A stretch of 52,230 nucleotides of DNA from Campylobacter concisus (GCF_002913225.1 NZ_PPAW01000017.1:1-52230); one strand, 5' to 3'; positions 8,715 to 17,935 are shown, counted from the first letter of the stretch. Notes: generated by a model from the letters alone, not told the origin. Numbers and translations: made by a program.

Positions 8715-9364
8715 ATCACTCCCTTGATTTTTTTCAAATCATCTATAAAATTTTCTTTAAAACTTGGATTTTTGCTGATCCACTCCGGTGAAAAAGTTGG
8801 CACTATAAACCTATCATCATCTTTTAAAATGCTTCCTCTTATACTTGAAAATCCACCCTTTGAGAGTAAATTTGGATAAAGATGCATGAAAGCTTGCTCT
8901 CCTAAAGTGATGATCATTTTGGGCTTAATAAGTCTTATCTCTTCTAAAAGATAAGGCCTACAAAGCTCAAACGAACTCTTTAACGCTGGATTTTTCGCGT
9001 CACTATTTGAAATTTCACAGCGCAAAAGCAAGCTTATATAAACACTATCTTTTTCTAAATTTAAGCCTTCTTTTATAGCATTTTCTAAAATTTTGCCACT
9101 TGTGCCTTCAAAATAGTCATCTTTTTTGCAAAGTAAGACAAACATTATCTTGCTATTTTTATCACCAAAGCCAGTAGAAGCGCACTTTGAACTGTTTCTC
9201 AAAAAGCAAAGAGAGCACTTTTTTATCTCATTATTTAGCTCGTCTATGCTGTTATAATCTTGATATTTACTTAAATTAAGAAAATTTTCATCTATAAAAT
9301 TGTAACCGATCGCCTTTAAAAAAAGTAATCTTTCTAAGAGATCTTTATTTTTATGAAATTTCAT
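8711..9364 (-). CDS. Divergent family 4 uracil-DNA glycosylase-like protein
   Basis: A 217-residue protein related to family 4 UDGs, which remove uracil from DNA and carry a 4Fe-4S cluster. The four cluster Cys are plausible at 50, 53, 116 and 135, within CSLC, LLLRC and LCRPYLLEEI, the last followed by IKPKMIITLGEQA as in the family. However, the family's first catalytic motif (GEAPG) reads LLCKKDD at about 77-83, and the C-terminal HP(S/A) motif reads TFSPEW. Activity is therefore uncertain. The start ATG has no ribosome site and lies just after a -10 box (see findings). Confidence 0.8.
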   Translation of the reverse strand: MKFHKNKDLLERLLFLKAIGYNFIDENFLNLSKYQDYNSIDELNNEIKKCSLCFLRNSSKCASTGFGDKNSKIMFVLLCKKDDYFEGTSGKILENAIKEGLNLEKDSVYISLLLRCEISNSDAKNPALKSSFELCRPYLLEEIRLIKPKMIITLGEQAFMHLYPNLLSKGGFSSIRGSILKDDDRFIVPTFSPEWISKNPSFKENFIDDLKKIKGVI

Positions 9365-9370
9365 TTTTGG

Positions 9371-9376
9371 ATTATA
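9371..9376 (-). promoter_or_regulatory. Minus-strand -10 box giving a possibly leaderless transcript
   Basis: On the minus strand TATAAT runs from 9376 to 9371, only 6 bases before the ATG at 9364. Transcription would start at or next to the initiation codon. Confidence 0.5.
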
Positions 9377-9448
9377 ACTTGATTTACTTAAAGTTTAAAT
9401 TATAGTTTTTTCGGGCTGATTTATTCAAAGGAATTTAAGTATTGCTTT

Positions 9449-9456
9449 GATAAAAT
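9449..9456 (+). promoter_or_regulatory. Predicted -10 region of the rpmH operon (GATAAAAT)
   Basis: TTTGATAAAAT lies about 32 bases before the rpmH ATG and resembles a TG-like extended -10 box. It would drive rpmH through mnmE. A weaker alternative is the TATATT near 9466. Confidence 0.4.
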
Positions 9457-9487
9457 CCCACTTTTTATATTAACTTTAAGGATAGAA

Positions 9488-9622
9488 ATGAAAAGGACTT
9501 ATCAACCTCATAAAACCCCTAAAAAACGCACTCACGGCTTTCGTTTAAGAATGAAAACTAAAAATGGCCGCAAGGTTATCAACGCTAGACGTGCTAAAGG
9601 TAGAAAAAGATTGGCTGCTTAG
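9488..9622 (+). CDS. rpmH: 50S ribosomal protein L34
   Basis: A 44-codon gene. The translation begins [19 protein letters not shown] and continues with [24 protein letters not shown], the standard basic L34 sequence. L34 is a component of the large ribosomal subunit. An AAGGA site at 9478-9482 precedes the ATG. As in most bacteria it is directly followed by rnpA, here with overlap, and heads the rpmH-rnpA-yidD-yidC-jag-mnmE operon. Confidence 0.98.
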   Translation: MKRTYQPHKTPKKRTHGFRLRMKTKNGRKVINARRAKGRKRLAA

Positions 9623-9945
9623 CTGGTTTTGAGTCACTAAGTGACTCGAGAGAATTTTCTCAGGTTTATAAAGAGGCCAGCAAATGGCACTGCGACGCTT
9701 GCGTAGTTTTTTATAAACCTACAATTGAAAAAAAATTAGCAGTTGTTGCTAGCAAAAAAGTGGGAAAGGCAGTAGTTAGAAATAGAGCAAAGAGGCTTTT
9801 AAGAGCTGCTTTTTTTTCTATTTCTAATGAGCTAAAAGATGGCACTTACATTATGGTCGCAAAAAATGGAATTACAGAAATTTCATTTGACAAAATTTGT
9901 AAAAATTTGAGCTGGTCTACAAAAAAAATGGGATGTCTAAAATGA
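9610..9945 (+). CDS. rnpA: Ribonuclease P protein component, non-canonical start
   Basis: RnpA binds the RNase P RNA and helps mature tRNA 5' ends. The reading frame ending at 9945 contains [16 protein letters not shown], then [34 protein letters not shown] with the signature RNR motif, and a typical C-terminal helix. The frame opens after a stop at 9601-9603 and has no ATG, GTG or TTG before GTG 9760, which would delete the N-terminal strands. ATT at 9610 has AAAGG at 9596-9600, nine bases upstream, and gives 111 residues, the usual family length; it would overlap rpmH by 13 bases. The start is therefore an inference; the gene identity is firm. Confidence 0.85.
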   Translation: MGCLAGFESLSDSREFSQVYKEASKWHCDACVVFYKPTIEKKLAVVASKKVGKAVVRNRAKRLLRAAFFSISNELKDGTYIMVAKNGITEISFDKICKNLSWSTKKMGCLK

Positions 9946-10283
9946 AAAAATTTGCGATTAAATTTATCGCTTTTTATCAAAAATATATTTCCATACTTCT
10001 GCCAAAAAGCTGTCGCTACTATCCGACTTGCTCACAATACGCCATTTGGGAATTTCAAACAAACAGCTTTTTCTCTGCTTTTTTTGCAACATTTATGCGA
10101 ATTTTAAGATGCAATCAACTTTTCAAAGGCGGTATCAACTACCCAATCATCCGCAAAAAATTTAACTCATGTTTTATATTTCAAAAAAGCGATACCAAAA
10201 ATGTAAATTTCTGGTTTATCCCTTGCCAAAATAGTAAATTTTATGTCGTAAAAGTATTAGATAAATTAAAGGAAAAAAATTAA
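9942..10283 (+). CDS. yidD: Membrane protein insertion efficiency factor YidD
   Basis: A 113-residue YidD protein, which aids YidC-dependent membrane insertion and binds the inner face of the membrane by an amphipathic N-terminus. The signature KYISILLPKSCRYYPTCSQYA near residues 15-35 has the conserved Cys pair and PTCSQYA, followed by RILRCNQLFKGG. ATG 9942 overlaps the rnpA stop (ATGA); an in-frame ATG at 9933 would add three residues. The C-terminal ~40 residues after GGINYP are longer than in many homologues. yidC starts immediately after the stop. Confidence 0.95.
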   Translation: MKKFAIKFIAFYQKYISILLPKSCRYYPTCSQYAIWEFQTNSFFSAFFATFMRILRCNQLFKGGINYPIIRKKFNSCFIFQKSDTKNVNFWFIPCQNSKFYVVKVLDKLKEKN

Positions 10284-11837
10284 ATGGAACAGATGTCTAT
10301 GCAAAAAAGACTGCTTCTTGCAGCACTTTTGTCTATCGTATTTTTTATAGTATATGACTTTTTTATGCCAAAAAGAGCTCCACTAGAGCAAAACCAGACA
10401 ACGATCTCTCAAACAATGGATCAAAGCAAAGCTCCAGCCTCTGCTAACGATACTCCAAAATCAAATGAAAATTTAGCTTCAAACGAGATAATCGCTACCA
10501 TCAAAGGTCAAAGCTACGAAGCAAAGATAGATAAGCTAGGCAGGATTGCGAAATTTTATCTCACCGAAGATAAGTACAAAACAGAAGATGGCAACAAAAT
10601 CGAGCTTGTTTCACAAAATCCATTACCACTTGAGCTTAGATTTAACGATAGCACTTTAAATGTTGATGCTTTTAAGGTTGCATATAGCAGTGACGCTAGC
10701 GAGGTAGATGCTAGCAGCGAGCCTAAAACTATAAAACTCACTCAAAATTTAGACGGCGTTACAGTCACAAAAAATATCAAATTTTATCCAAATGGTCGCT
10801 ATGAGGTAGAAGTAAATTTAAGTAAAAGTGTTGATTATTTCATCACTCCTGGCTTTAGGCCAAACATCGCGATAGATAGCTACACAGTTCATGGTGTCAT
10901 GCTTAGAAATACGGACGATAGCCTAAATATCATAGAAGATGGCGATGCAAAAGAGGTTAAAAACTATGCAAATACAACTATAGCAGCTGCATCTGATAGA
11001 TACTACACAGCGCTATTTTACTCGTTTAATAAGCCATTTGAAGCTGTTGTGGATAAAGATGCAAATAACAATCCTATCGTCTTTGTAAAGGCAAACGATA
11101 GTCTAAAACTAGGCGCTTATATTGGACCAAAAGAGCATAAAATTTTAAGCTCGATGGATGAGAGACTAAACGACGTTATCGAGTATGGTTGGTTTACATT
11201 TATAGCAAAGCCGATGTTTGCATTCTTAAATTTCTTACATAACTACATTGGCAACTGGGGTTGGGCGATAGTCGTGCTAACGCTTGTTATAAGGATAGTT
11301 TTATTCCCACTTACATATAAGGGTATGCTATCGATGAATAAGCTAAAAGAGCTTGCTCCAAAGGTAAAAGAGATCCAAACAAAATATAAAGACGATAAGC
11401 AAAAGATGCAAGTTCATATGATGGAGCTATACAAAAAACATGGCGCAAACCCGATGGGTGGCTGCTTGCCGATATTGCTTCAAATTCCGGTATTTTTTGC
11501 GATCTACCGCGTTTTACTAAATGCGATCGAGTTAAAAGGCGCTCCTTGGATACTTTGGATACACGATCTTTCAGTGATGGATCCATACTTTGTGCTGCCT
11601 ATCTTAATGGGTCTAACGATGTTTTTACAACAAAAACTTACACCAACGACATTTACCGATCCTATGCAAGAAAAGGTTATGAAATTCTTGCCTTTAATCT
11701 TCACATTTTTCTTTGTGACATTCCCAGCAGGTCTTACGCTTTACTGGTTTGTAAATAACGTTTGTTCGGTCGTTCAACAAGTCTTTGTAAATAAACTTTT
11801 TGAAAAACATAAAAAAGCTGCGGAGGTAAAGGCTTAA
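10284..11837 (+). CDS. yidC: Membrane protein insertase YidC
   Basis: YidC inserts and folds inner-membrane proteins, alone or with SecYEG. The 517 residues show the Gram-negative layout: TM1 near residues 9-27, a large periplasmic domain from about 60 to 310, then the conserved C-terminal core with GWAIVVLTLVIRIVLFPLTYKGMLSM, a charged cytoplasmic hairpin (LAPKVKEIQTKYKDDKQKMQ), GCLPILLQIPVFFAIYRVL and LTLYWFVNNVCSVVQQ. The Arg in VIRIVLFP is the conserved hydrophilic-groove residue. The stop overlaps the jag start (TAATG). Confidence 0.97.
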   Translation: MEQMSMQKRLLLAALLSIVFFIVYDFFMPKRAPLEQNQTTISQTMDQSKAPASANDTPKSNENLASNEIIATIKGQSYEAKIDKLGRIAKFYLTEDKYKTEDGNKIELVSQNPLPLELRFNDSTLNVDAFKVAYSSDASEVDASSEPKTIKLTQNLDGVTVTKNIKFYPNGRYEVEVNLSKSVDYFITPGFRPNIAIDSYTVHGVMLRNTDDSLNIIEDGDAKEVKNYANTTIAAASDRYYTALFYSFNKPFEAVVDKDANNNPIVFVKANDSLKLGAYIGPKEHKILSSMDERLNDVIEYGWFTFIAKPMFAFLNFLHNYIGNWGWAIVVLTLVIRIVLFPLTYKGMLSMNKLKELAPKVKEIQTKYKDDKQKMQVHMMELYKKHGANPMGGCLPILLQIPVFFAIYRVLLNAIELKGAPWILWIHDLSVMDPYFVLPILMGLTMFLQQKLTPTTFTDPMQEKVMKFLPLIFTFFFVTFPAGLTLYWFVNNVCSVVQQVFVNKLFEKHKKAAEVKA

Positions 11838-12946
11838 TGAAAATAGAAGCAAATACTCTCCAAGAGGCATTTCAAAAGGCAGCCGAGCAGCTTAACTGTT
11901 CAGTTACAGAGCTTGATATAAAGGTCTTGCAACATCCAAGTGGTGGAATTTTTGGATTTTTTAAAAAAACAGCGATCATTGAGGCAAATTTAGAAAATCA
12001 GCCAAAACCACAGCAAAAACCAAAAAATGATAGAAATTTTGCTAAAAAAAGCGATGAAAACGAGCCTGTAAAAGAAGAGAAAAAACAGAGCAAAAAACAC
12101 GATCATAATGATAAAAAGCGAAATCCTAAAAAGCACAAAGATGAGAAAAATGAGGCTAAGCCTGAGCAAAAAGAGCATAAAAATGAAAAGCAAAATTTAA
12201 GTGAGAAAAACTCAGCTCTTGTAAAAGATGCCTTTGCTGAAAAGGGCGAAAAAGAGGCTGAAGAGCCAGGATATGTTATAAAAAGGCTTGATGAGCCAAA
12301 AAAGGTAGAAAAACCTAAAGAGCCTAAAGAACAAAGAGAGCAAAAAGAAGCAAAAGAGTCACAAGCTAGCAAAAGTGCTCCTAAAAATATCCTAGATACT
12401 TCAATCATCGAAAATTTCAACCATACAGATGAAGAGAGCTCGGTGCAAAATTTGCCAAAAGAGAAAAAAGAGAAAGTTGTAATCGACTTTGATAAAATTT
12501 TGCCTGAGATAAAAGAGGGCATGACACGTCTCTTTAAAGCAAGCTGCTTTGAGATAGATAAGGTAGAGGTTAGTAAATTTAACGATGAGACCGTGCTTAT
12601 AGAGCTAGACGGAGCTGATGCGGCGCTACTTATCGGCAAAGAGGGCTATAGATATAAAGCGATATCTTATATGCTTTACAACTGGCTAAATTCAAAATAC
12701 AACCTTGCTATCCGCCTAGAGATCGCGCAGTTTTTACAAAATCAAGAAGCTATGATGGATCAATACTTAAATGGCGTGATTGAGCGTGTGCAAAATAGCG
12801 GTAGAGCGCAAACGAAGCCACTTGATGGGGTTTTGGTTAAGATCGCGCTTGAAAAGCTACGTGAGAAATTCTCAGATAAATATGTCGGCATAAAAAGTGG
12901 CAATGACGGCAAATTTGTCGTTGTAAATGACTTTTTCAAAAAATGA
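11837..12946 (+). CDS. jag: Jag/KhpB-like RNA-binding protein
   Basis: A 369-residue protein next to yidC, as in most bacteria. Residues 1-52 form a Jag_N domain ([15 protein letters not shown]). Residues ~53-200 are a long, very charged Lys/Glu/Gln linker of low complexity. A KH domain follows near 225-290 with [16 protein letters not shown] carrying the GxxG-type loop (GKEG). The C-terminal region aligns with R3H domains, but the RxxxH signature is missing: the ERRIVHMAL block of other Jag proteins reads DGVLVKIAL. KhpB homologues bind RNA and influence division and cell shape. It overlaps both neighbours. Confidence 0.9.
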   Translation: MKIEANTLQEAFQKAAEQLNCSVTELDIKVLQHPSGGIFGFFKKTAIIEANLENQPKPQQKPKNDRNFAKKSDENEPVKEEKKQSKKHDHNDKKRNPKKHKDEKNEAKPEQKEHKNEKQNLSEKNSALVKDAFAEKGEKEAEEPGYVIKRLDEPKKVEKPKEPKEQREQKEAKESQASKSAPKNILDTSIIENFNHTDEESSVQNLPKEKKEKVVIDFDKILPEIKEGMTRLFKASCFEIDKVEVSKFNDETVLIELDGADAALLIGKEGYRYKAISYMLYNWLNSKYNLAIRLEIAQFLQNQEAMMDQYLNGVIERVQNSGRAQTKPLDGVLVKIALEKLREKFSDKYVGIKSGNDGKFVVVNDFFKK

Positions 12947-14268
12947 GTGAAACTATCGCAGCCCTTGCCACAGCTTATGGCATCGGCTCAGTTTCTATCG
13001 TAAGACTTAGCGGCAAGGACGCCCTTGCCACCTCTTTAAAACTCCTTAAACTTTCAAATTTAGAGCCAAGATACGCAAAACTAGCCAAAATTTACTCCCT
13101 TGATGATGAAATTTTAGACGAGGGCATCGTTATATATTTTAAGGCTCCAGCAAGCTTTACTGGTGAGGATATCGTCGAGTTTCAAACTCATGGTGGCGTT
13201 ATGGTGAGTGAGAGAATTTTAAATGAGCTAATAAGAGCTGGTGCAAGGCTTGCTATGCCAGGTGAGTTTAGCAAGCGAGCATTTTTAAATGGCAAGATGG
13301 ACCTAGCAAAGGCTGAGGCGATGCAAGGGCTCATCGCTTCAAAAAGCGAGATCGCTGCTAAAATTTTAACCCGCCAAATGCAAGGCGATCTTAGCAAATT
13401 TGTAGGCGAGATAAGGGGCGAAGTGGTCAAAACTCTTGCTTTTGTTGAGACGATGATTGACTACGCTGATGATGATCTGCCTGCAAATTTGCTAGAGCAG
13501 ACCAAGCAGATGCTTTTAAAAAATAGCGAGAAGCTAGAGCGCATAGCCATTCTTAGTGAGCAAAGAAGAGGGCTCATAGATGGCTTTAAGATCGCCATCG
13601 TCGGTAAGCCAAATGTCGGCAAAAGCTCCATTTTAAACTCATTTTTGGCTTATGAGCGCGCGATCGTCAGCGACGAGGCTGGCACAACTAGAGATAGGAT
13701 AGAAGAAAATTTCAAGATCGGCTCGCACTTAGTTCGCATAATAGACACCGCAGGCATCAGAAAAGATGCTGGAAAGATCGAGCAAATCGGCATAAACTAC
13801 TCAATCTCAGCCATAAACGAGGCAGACATCATCCTAGCTGTCTTTGACGGCTCTTGCCCAAGTGACGAGCAAGACAAAGAGATAATTAGGCTCGTTTCTA
13901 ACTCAAATAAAAAAGCATTTTTTATCCTAAACAAAAGCGATCTTGCGTTTAAATTTGACATAAATTTGGATGGCGCTATTAAAATTTCAGCAAAAAATGA
14001 TACGAGCGTAGTTTTAAAAGAGCTTGAGGGTTATCTCAAGACGCAAGATACTGACGAGATCATGTTAAGCTCAAACCGCCAAATTTTAAGTTGCAAAGAG
14101 GCGAGCGAGGCTTTAAAAAGGGCATTTTTTAGGCTAAATGAAGAGGAACTAGAAATTTTTGCTTATGAGCTAAATACCGCGATAAAGGCACTTGCAAGTA
14201 TCACAAAGCCATTTGAGAGAAGTGAAATTTTAGACGAGATGTTTAACCATTTTTGTTTAGGAAAATGA
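12943..14268 (+). CDS. mnmE: tRNA uridine-5-carboxymethylaminomethyl GTPase
   Basis: MnmE (TrmE) with MnmG modifies U34 of certain tRNAs. The 441 residues contain the N-terminal folate-binding domain ([15 protein letters not shown] near 71-85), a G domain with GKPNVGKSS at 221-229, AGTTRD at 246-251, DTAG at 268-271 and NKSD, and the C-terminal catalytic CLGK at 438-441. It starts with an ATGA overlap with jag, so it is the last gene of the rpmH operon. Confidence 0.97.
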   Translation: MSETIAALATAYGIGSVSIVRLSGKDALATSLKLLKLSNLEPRYAKLAKIYSLDDEILDEGIVIYFKAPASFTGEDIVEFQTHGGVMVSERILNELIRAGARLAMPGEFSKRAFLNGKMDLAKAEAMQGLIASKSEIAAKILTRQMQGDLSKFVGEIRGEVVKTLAFVETMIDYADDDLPANLLEQTKQMLLKNSEKLERIAILSEQRRGLIDGFKIAIVGKPNVGKSSILNSFLAYERAIVSDEAGTTRDRIEENFKIGSHLVRIIDTAGIRKDAGKIEQIGINYSISAINEADIILAVFDGSCPSDEQDKEIIRLVSNSNKKAFFILNKSDLAFKFDINLDGAIKISAKNDTSVVLKELEGYLKTQDTDEIMLSSNRQILSCKEASEALKRAFFRLNEEELEIFAYELNTAIKALASITKPFERSEILDEMFNHFCLGK

Positions 14269-14281
14269 TACTTTTTTTGGT

Positions 14282-14287
14282 TAAAAT
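14282..14287 (+). promoter_or_regulatory. Predicted -10 box (TAAAAT)
   Basis: GGTTAAAATTTG lies 24 bases before the ATG at 14311, after a T-rich stretch (ACTTTTTTTGG). It probably serves the MdaB-like gene, whose ribosome site is AAAGGAG at 14298-14304. Confidence 0.45.
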
Positions 14288-14310
14288 TTGCGCTTTTTAA
14301 AGGAGAAAAA

Positions 14311-14892
14311 ATGAAAATTTTACTTATAAATGGTGGCAAAAAATTTGGCCATTCAGATGGCAGGCTCAATCAAACACTTCACGATCTTGCGTGCGAAAAA
14401 CTAGCAAAAATGGGTCACGAGGTAAAGCGAACCGTGATAGATCAAGGCTATGATATCGAGGCTGAAGTTGAGAAATTTCTCTGGATGGACGTGGTAGTTT
14501 GGCAGATGCCAGCTTGGTGGATGGGCGAGCCTTGGATAGTGAAAAAATATATCGACGAGGTCTTTACGGCAGGACACGGCAAGCTTTATACGAGTGATGG
14601 CAGGCACAGGGTAGATCCAGCCAAAAACTACGGCAAAGGCGGCTTGCTAAATGGCAAGAATTTTATGCTAAGCCTTACTTGGAATGCCCCAGCCGAGGCA
14701 TTTAGCGATCCAAATGAGTTTTTTGAGGCGCGCGGCGTTGATGGAGTTTATTTTCATTTTAGAAAGGCAAATGAATTTATGGGCCTAAAGTCGCTTCCGC
14801 ACTTTATCTGCTGCGATGTTATCAAGATGCCAGATGTGCCAAGATACCTAAAAGAGTATGAAGCGCATCTTGAAAAAGTTTTCAAAGCGTAA
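14311..14892 (+). CDS. mdaB: MdaB-like NAD(P)H quinone reductase (flavodoxin-fold)
   Basis: A 193-residue flavoprotein of the MdaB / NQO-like family, expected to reduce quinones by two electrons and protect against oxidative stress. It begins MKILLINGGKKFGHSDGRLNQTL, the FMN/FAD phosphate-binding region, and has WQMPAWWMGEPWIVKKYIDEVFTAGHG near 62-88, typical of MdaB. The strong hairpin at 14908-14934 ends this single-gene unit. No flanking redox gene helps to define the substrate. Confidence 0.92.
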   Translation: MKILLINGGKKFGHSDGRLNQTLHDLACEKLAKMGHEVKRTVIDQGYDIEAEVEKFLWMDVVVWQMPAWWMGEPWIVKKYIDEVFTAGHGKLYTSDGRHRVDPAKNYGKGGLLNGKNFMLSLTWNAPAEAFSDPNEFFEARGVDGVYFHFRKANEFMGLKSLPHFICCDVIKMPDVPRYLKEYEAHLEKVFKA

Positions 14893-14907
14893 AAACAAAT
14901 TTCTACC

Positions 14908-14938
14908 GCTCTCTAGCCATTTGCGCTAGAGAGCATTT
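14908..14938 (+). terminator. Rho-independent terminator after mdaB
   Basis: GCTCTCTAGC at 14908-14917 and GCTAGAGAGC at 14925-14934 form a perfect 10-bp stem with a 7-base loop, followed by ATTTAAATTTA, 15 bases after the mdaB stop. Confidence 0.75.
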
Positions 14939-14966
14939 AAATTTATATCTATCTTGTGTGGGGAAA

Positions 14967-15686
14967 ATGAGGACAAAATTTCTATTTTTAGCTGCGGCTG
15001 TATTATTTGTAGGGTGCGCTGGCAAGCAATTTTTAGTGCCAAGCGAAAAGTCAAATTTACTCTACCTTGAAAATAATGAAACCTTGCATGAAATGAAATT
15101 TAATAAGTTTCAAAATAGCCTAAATGACTTTAATAAATTTGCAAACATTGTCGGCAAAGCTGGGATAAAAGAGGCTAGTGAAAATAGCAAATTTGGCGCT
15201 CTTGGCGAGCTAATGCAAAGTGGTGACGCAAATAAAACGATGATCGTTAAAAACCTAGACACCAGCAAGGACGCTGTGCTATCAAATTCTAACGATATAG
15301 ATGAGCTAATAAAGGCTAAAAATATCAAATTTTATGAAATTTCAAATGGCGCTATAAAGAGCGTGGTTTATAGCACAAAGAGCATGCCAGTTTGCGAAGC
15401 TTTTGCAAGCGGCAAAGAGGCGATAAAAGTAAAAAGCGTGACAAATCACCCTTTGAAAAATGGCTTTTTTGCAGTGATTCTAAACTCAGATATATCTAAT
15501 GATCAAGGCTTTTTTCTAAGAGAGACGAGGTATTATTTCAACCTTTCAAGCAAAGATGAAGAGAAGATAAAGGCTGAGACGCTAACGCAAAATTTTTACA
15601 AAACATTTATCGAAAGTGACCTCGTGAGACAAGGTGAAATTCTCTCAAATGTGCTTTGTTTTAGTAAATTTCAAAAGGCTTTTTAG
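14967..15686 (+). CDS. Secreted lipoprotein of unknown function, 239 aa
   Basis: The N-terminus MRTKFLFLAAAVLFVGCAGK is a lipoprotein signal with the lipobox ending at Cys 17. The in-frame GTG nine bases upstream is a weaker start. The mature protein has no recognised domain. A segment near residues 125-140 (GAIKSVVYSTKSMPVCEAF) and the C-terminal VLCFSK resemble parts of the 190-residue protein at 19725-20297, with similar spacing of two Cys and a shared R-x2-(R/D)-YY element, suggesting distant homology. It lies alone between mdaB and purL. Confidence 0.8.
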   Translation: MRTKFLFLAAAVLFVGCAGKQFLVPSEKSNLLYLENNETLHEMKFNKFQNSLNDFNKFANIVGKAGIKEASENSKFGALGELMQSGDANKTMIVKNLDTSKDAVLSNSNDIDELIKAKNIKFYEISNGAIKSVVYSTKSMPVCEAFASGKEAIKVKSVTNHPLKNGFFAVILNSDISNDQGFFLRETRYYFNLSSKDEEKIKAETLTQNFYKTFIESDLVRQGEILSNVLCFSKFQKAF

Positions 15687-15708
15687 TAACTTTTTATAAG
15701 CAAGGTTG

Positions 15709-15714
15709 TAAAAT
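15709..15714 (+). promoter_or_regulatory. Predicted -10 box of purL (TAAAAT)
   Basis: GGTTGTAAAATAG has a TG one base before the hexamer, 28 bases ahead of the purL ATG at 15743. An AAAAGG site follows. Confidence 0.45.
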
Positions 15715-15742
15715 AGCTTAAAATTCTTAAAAGGTTACATCA

Positions 15743-17932
15743 ATGGATAAAGCTACCATACAAGCACATAAAATCAGCGACGAAGAGTATGAAGAGATAT
15801 TAAAAATCCTAGGCCGTGAGCCAAATTTACTAGAGCTTGGCATATTTTCAGCGATGTGGAGTGAGCACTGCAGCTACAAATCAAGCAAAAAATACCTAAA
15901 CGGCTTTCCGACAAAGGCACCTTGGGTCATCCAAGGACCTGGCGAAAATGCCGGCGTCATCGATGTTGGCGACGGAGTTGCAGCTGTGTTTAAGATGGAG
16001 AGTCACAACCACCCAAGCTTTATCGAGCCGTTTCAGGGCGCTGCAACTGGCGTTGGTGGAATTTTAAGAGACGTCTTTACGATGGGCGCAAGAGTTGTTG
16101 CGAACATGAACTCACTTCGCTTTGGTGAGATAAGAGGCGAGGGCGAGCTAGCCAAAAAGCATAGATATTTGCTAAAAGGAAGTGTCGCTGGTATCGGACA
16201 CTACGGCAACTGCATGGGTATCCCAACGATCGGCGGCGAAACTACCTTTGATCCCAGCTTTAATGGCAATATCCTAATCAACGCCTTCGCGCTTGGTCTT
16301 TGTAAAAGTGATGAAATTTTCTACGGCAAGGCTGAAGGTGTGGGCAACCCAGTTATCTACGTAGGCTCAAAGACCGGCAGGGACGGACTTGGCGGCGCTG
16401 TTATGGCGAGCGATAGCTTTAACGACGAAAATAAATCACTTCGCCCAACGGTGCAAGTGGGCGACCCATTTGCTGAGAAGCTACTTATGGAGGCGTGCTT
16501 GGAGCTCTTTAAAAAAGACTATATCATCGGCATCCAAGATATGGGCGCAGCAGGACTAACGAGCTCTAGCTTTGAGATGGCTGGCAGAAGTGGCAGCGGC
16601 ATGAAGATGTATCTAGACCGCGTACCGATGCGCGAAGTTGGCATGACGCCTTATGAGCTAATGCTAAGCGAGTCTCAAGAGCGTATGCTAATATGCGCCA
16701 AAAAAGGCTATGAGCAAAAGGTGCTTGAAATTTTTAGAAAGTGGGACCTTGACGCTGAGATTATCGGCGAGGTCACAAGTAGCGGCGTGATGCAGCTTTA
16801 CTGGCATGATGAGCTTGCAGGCGAAATCCCTATCGGACCACTTAGCGAGGCAGCTCCTGTGCTTGATCGTCCAGTCGCACGTCCAAAATACCTTGATGAG
16901 ATAGCAAATTTAAAAATTCCAAATAATGTTGATAACAAAACGGCATTTTTCAAACTTTTAAAAGAGCCAGAAGTGTTAAATAAAAGCTTTATCTACGATC
17001 AATACGACGCAAATATCCAGACAAATACCATAAAACAGCCTGGACACTTGGGCGCTGCAAGCATCAGAGTAAAAGGCACTAAAAAGGCCGTCTCTATGGC
17101 TGCGCAGTGCGACCCTAGAGCAAATTTTGTTGATCCAAAAATAGGCGCTGCAAGAGCCGTCGCGGCAGCTGGTAGAAAGGTCGCGATGAGCGGTGCTGTG
17201 CCACTTGCGATCACCGACTGTCTAAACTACGGCAACCCGCAAAATCCAGAGGTGATGTGGCAGTTTAAAGAGGGATGTGAGGGCATAAAAGAGGCTTGCC
17301 GTGAGCTAAATACGCCAGTTGTTAGTGGCAACGTGAGCCTTTATAACGACACCGACGGCGTTAGCGTCTATCCAACGCCAGCGATCGTCACGGTTGGAGT
17401 AAATGAAGATGCAAATTTAAACCTAAAAAGCACATTTTTAAGCGATGGTAGAGCGATATATCTACTTGGCGAGACAAGCGGAGAATTTGCTGCTTCGCTT
17501 TACGCAAAGTCGCTATTTAACGTTGTTGGTGGCAAGCTAAAAGAGGTTGATTATAAAGCTGAAAGGGCCCTTTGGGAGCTAGTGATAGAGGCAAATAAAG
17601 AGCAAATTTTAGAGTTTGCAAATAGCGTAGGCGTAGGTGGTCTTGCTATAACGCTAGCAAAAATGGCTAGCATTTCAAGCATTGGCGCAAACTGCGAAGT
17701 TAAATTTAAAGAGCCAAATTTCATCTTTGACGAGAGCTTTTCAAGAGCAGTTGTGGGTGTAAAAGACGAGGCTAAATTTGAAGCGCTTGCAGCTAAATTT
17801 GGTGTGAAATTTGAAAAGATCGGCGTTAGCGGAGGCAGGAGATTTAAGCTAAATGATATCGATGAGAGCTTAGAGGACGTAAGAGAAATTTATCTAAATG
17901 AGTTTGCGAAAATCGTAAAAAAGGAGGACTAA
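15743..17932 (+). CDS. purL: Phosphoribosylformylglycinamidine synthase subunit PurL
   Basis: PurL converts FGAR to FGAM with ATP and ammonia from glutamine, the fourth step of purine synthesis. At 729 residues it is the small form, which works with separate PurQ and PurS; neither is in this window. Clear family blocks are [13 protein letters not shown] near residues 40-52, [28 protein letters not shown] near 89-116, and the repeated AIRS-like half with [14 protein letters not shown] near 497. It has its own promoter and lies 3 bases before the Clp-fold protease gene. Confidence 0.97.
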   Translation: MDKATIQAHKISDEEYEEILKILGREPNLLELGIFSAMWSEHCSYKSSKKYLNGFPTKAPWVIQGPGENAGVIDVGDGVAAVFKMESHNHPSFIEPFQGAATGVGGILRDVFTMGARVVANMNSLRFGEIRGEGELAKKHRYLLKGSVAGIGHYGNCMGIPTIGGETTFDPSFNGNILINAFALGLCKSDEIFYGKAEGVGNPVIYVGSKTGRDGLGGAVMASDSFNDENKSLRPTVQVGDPFAEKLLMEACLELFKKDYIIGIQDMGAAGLTSSSFEMAGRSGSGMKMYLDRVPMREVGMTPYELMLSESQERMLICAKKGYEQKVLEIFRKWDLDAEIIGEVTSSGVMQLYWHDELAGEIPIGPLSEAAPVLDRPVARPKYLDEIANLKIPNNVDNKTAFFKLLKEPEVLNKSFIYDQYDANIQTNTIKQPGHLGAASIRVKGTKKAVSMAAQCDPRANFVDPKIGAARAVAAAGRKVAMSGAVPLAITDCLNYGNPQNPEVMWQFKEGCEGIKEACRELNTPVVSGNVSLYNDTDGVSVYPTPAIVTVGVNEDANLNLKSTFLSDGRAIYLLGETSGEFAASLYAKSLFNVVGGKLKEVDYKAERALWELVIEANKEQILEFANSVGVGGLAITLAKMASISSIGANCEVKFKEPNFIFDESFSRAVVGVKDEAKFEALAAKFGVKFEKIGVSGGRRFKLNDIDESLEDVREIYLNEFAKIVKKED

Positions 17933-17935
17933 GAG

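Noticed and set aside
9760-9945. GTG 9760 as the start of rnpA
   Set aside because: It would yield 61 residues lacking the first strands and helix of the RnpA fold; similarity clearly continues upstream in the same frame.
11546-11758. 70-codon plus-strand frame inside yidC
   Set aside because: It overlaps the conserved YidC core in another frame and has no independent start signal.
11990-12400. Repeat array in the Lys/Glu-rich part of jag
   Set aside because: The sequence is low-complexity coding DNA without a regular repeat unit or spacers; not CRISPR or a tandem repeat locus.
12103-12639. 178-codon minus-strand frame inside jag, rich in Ser, Phe and Leu
   Set aside because: It is the complement of the Lys/Glu-rich linker of jag; low-complexity coding sequence commonly leaves the opposite strand open.
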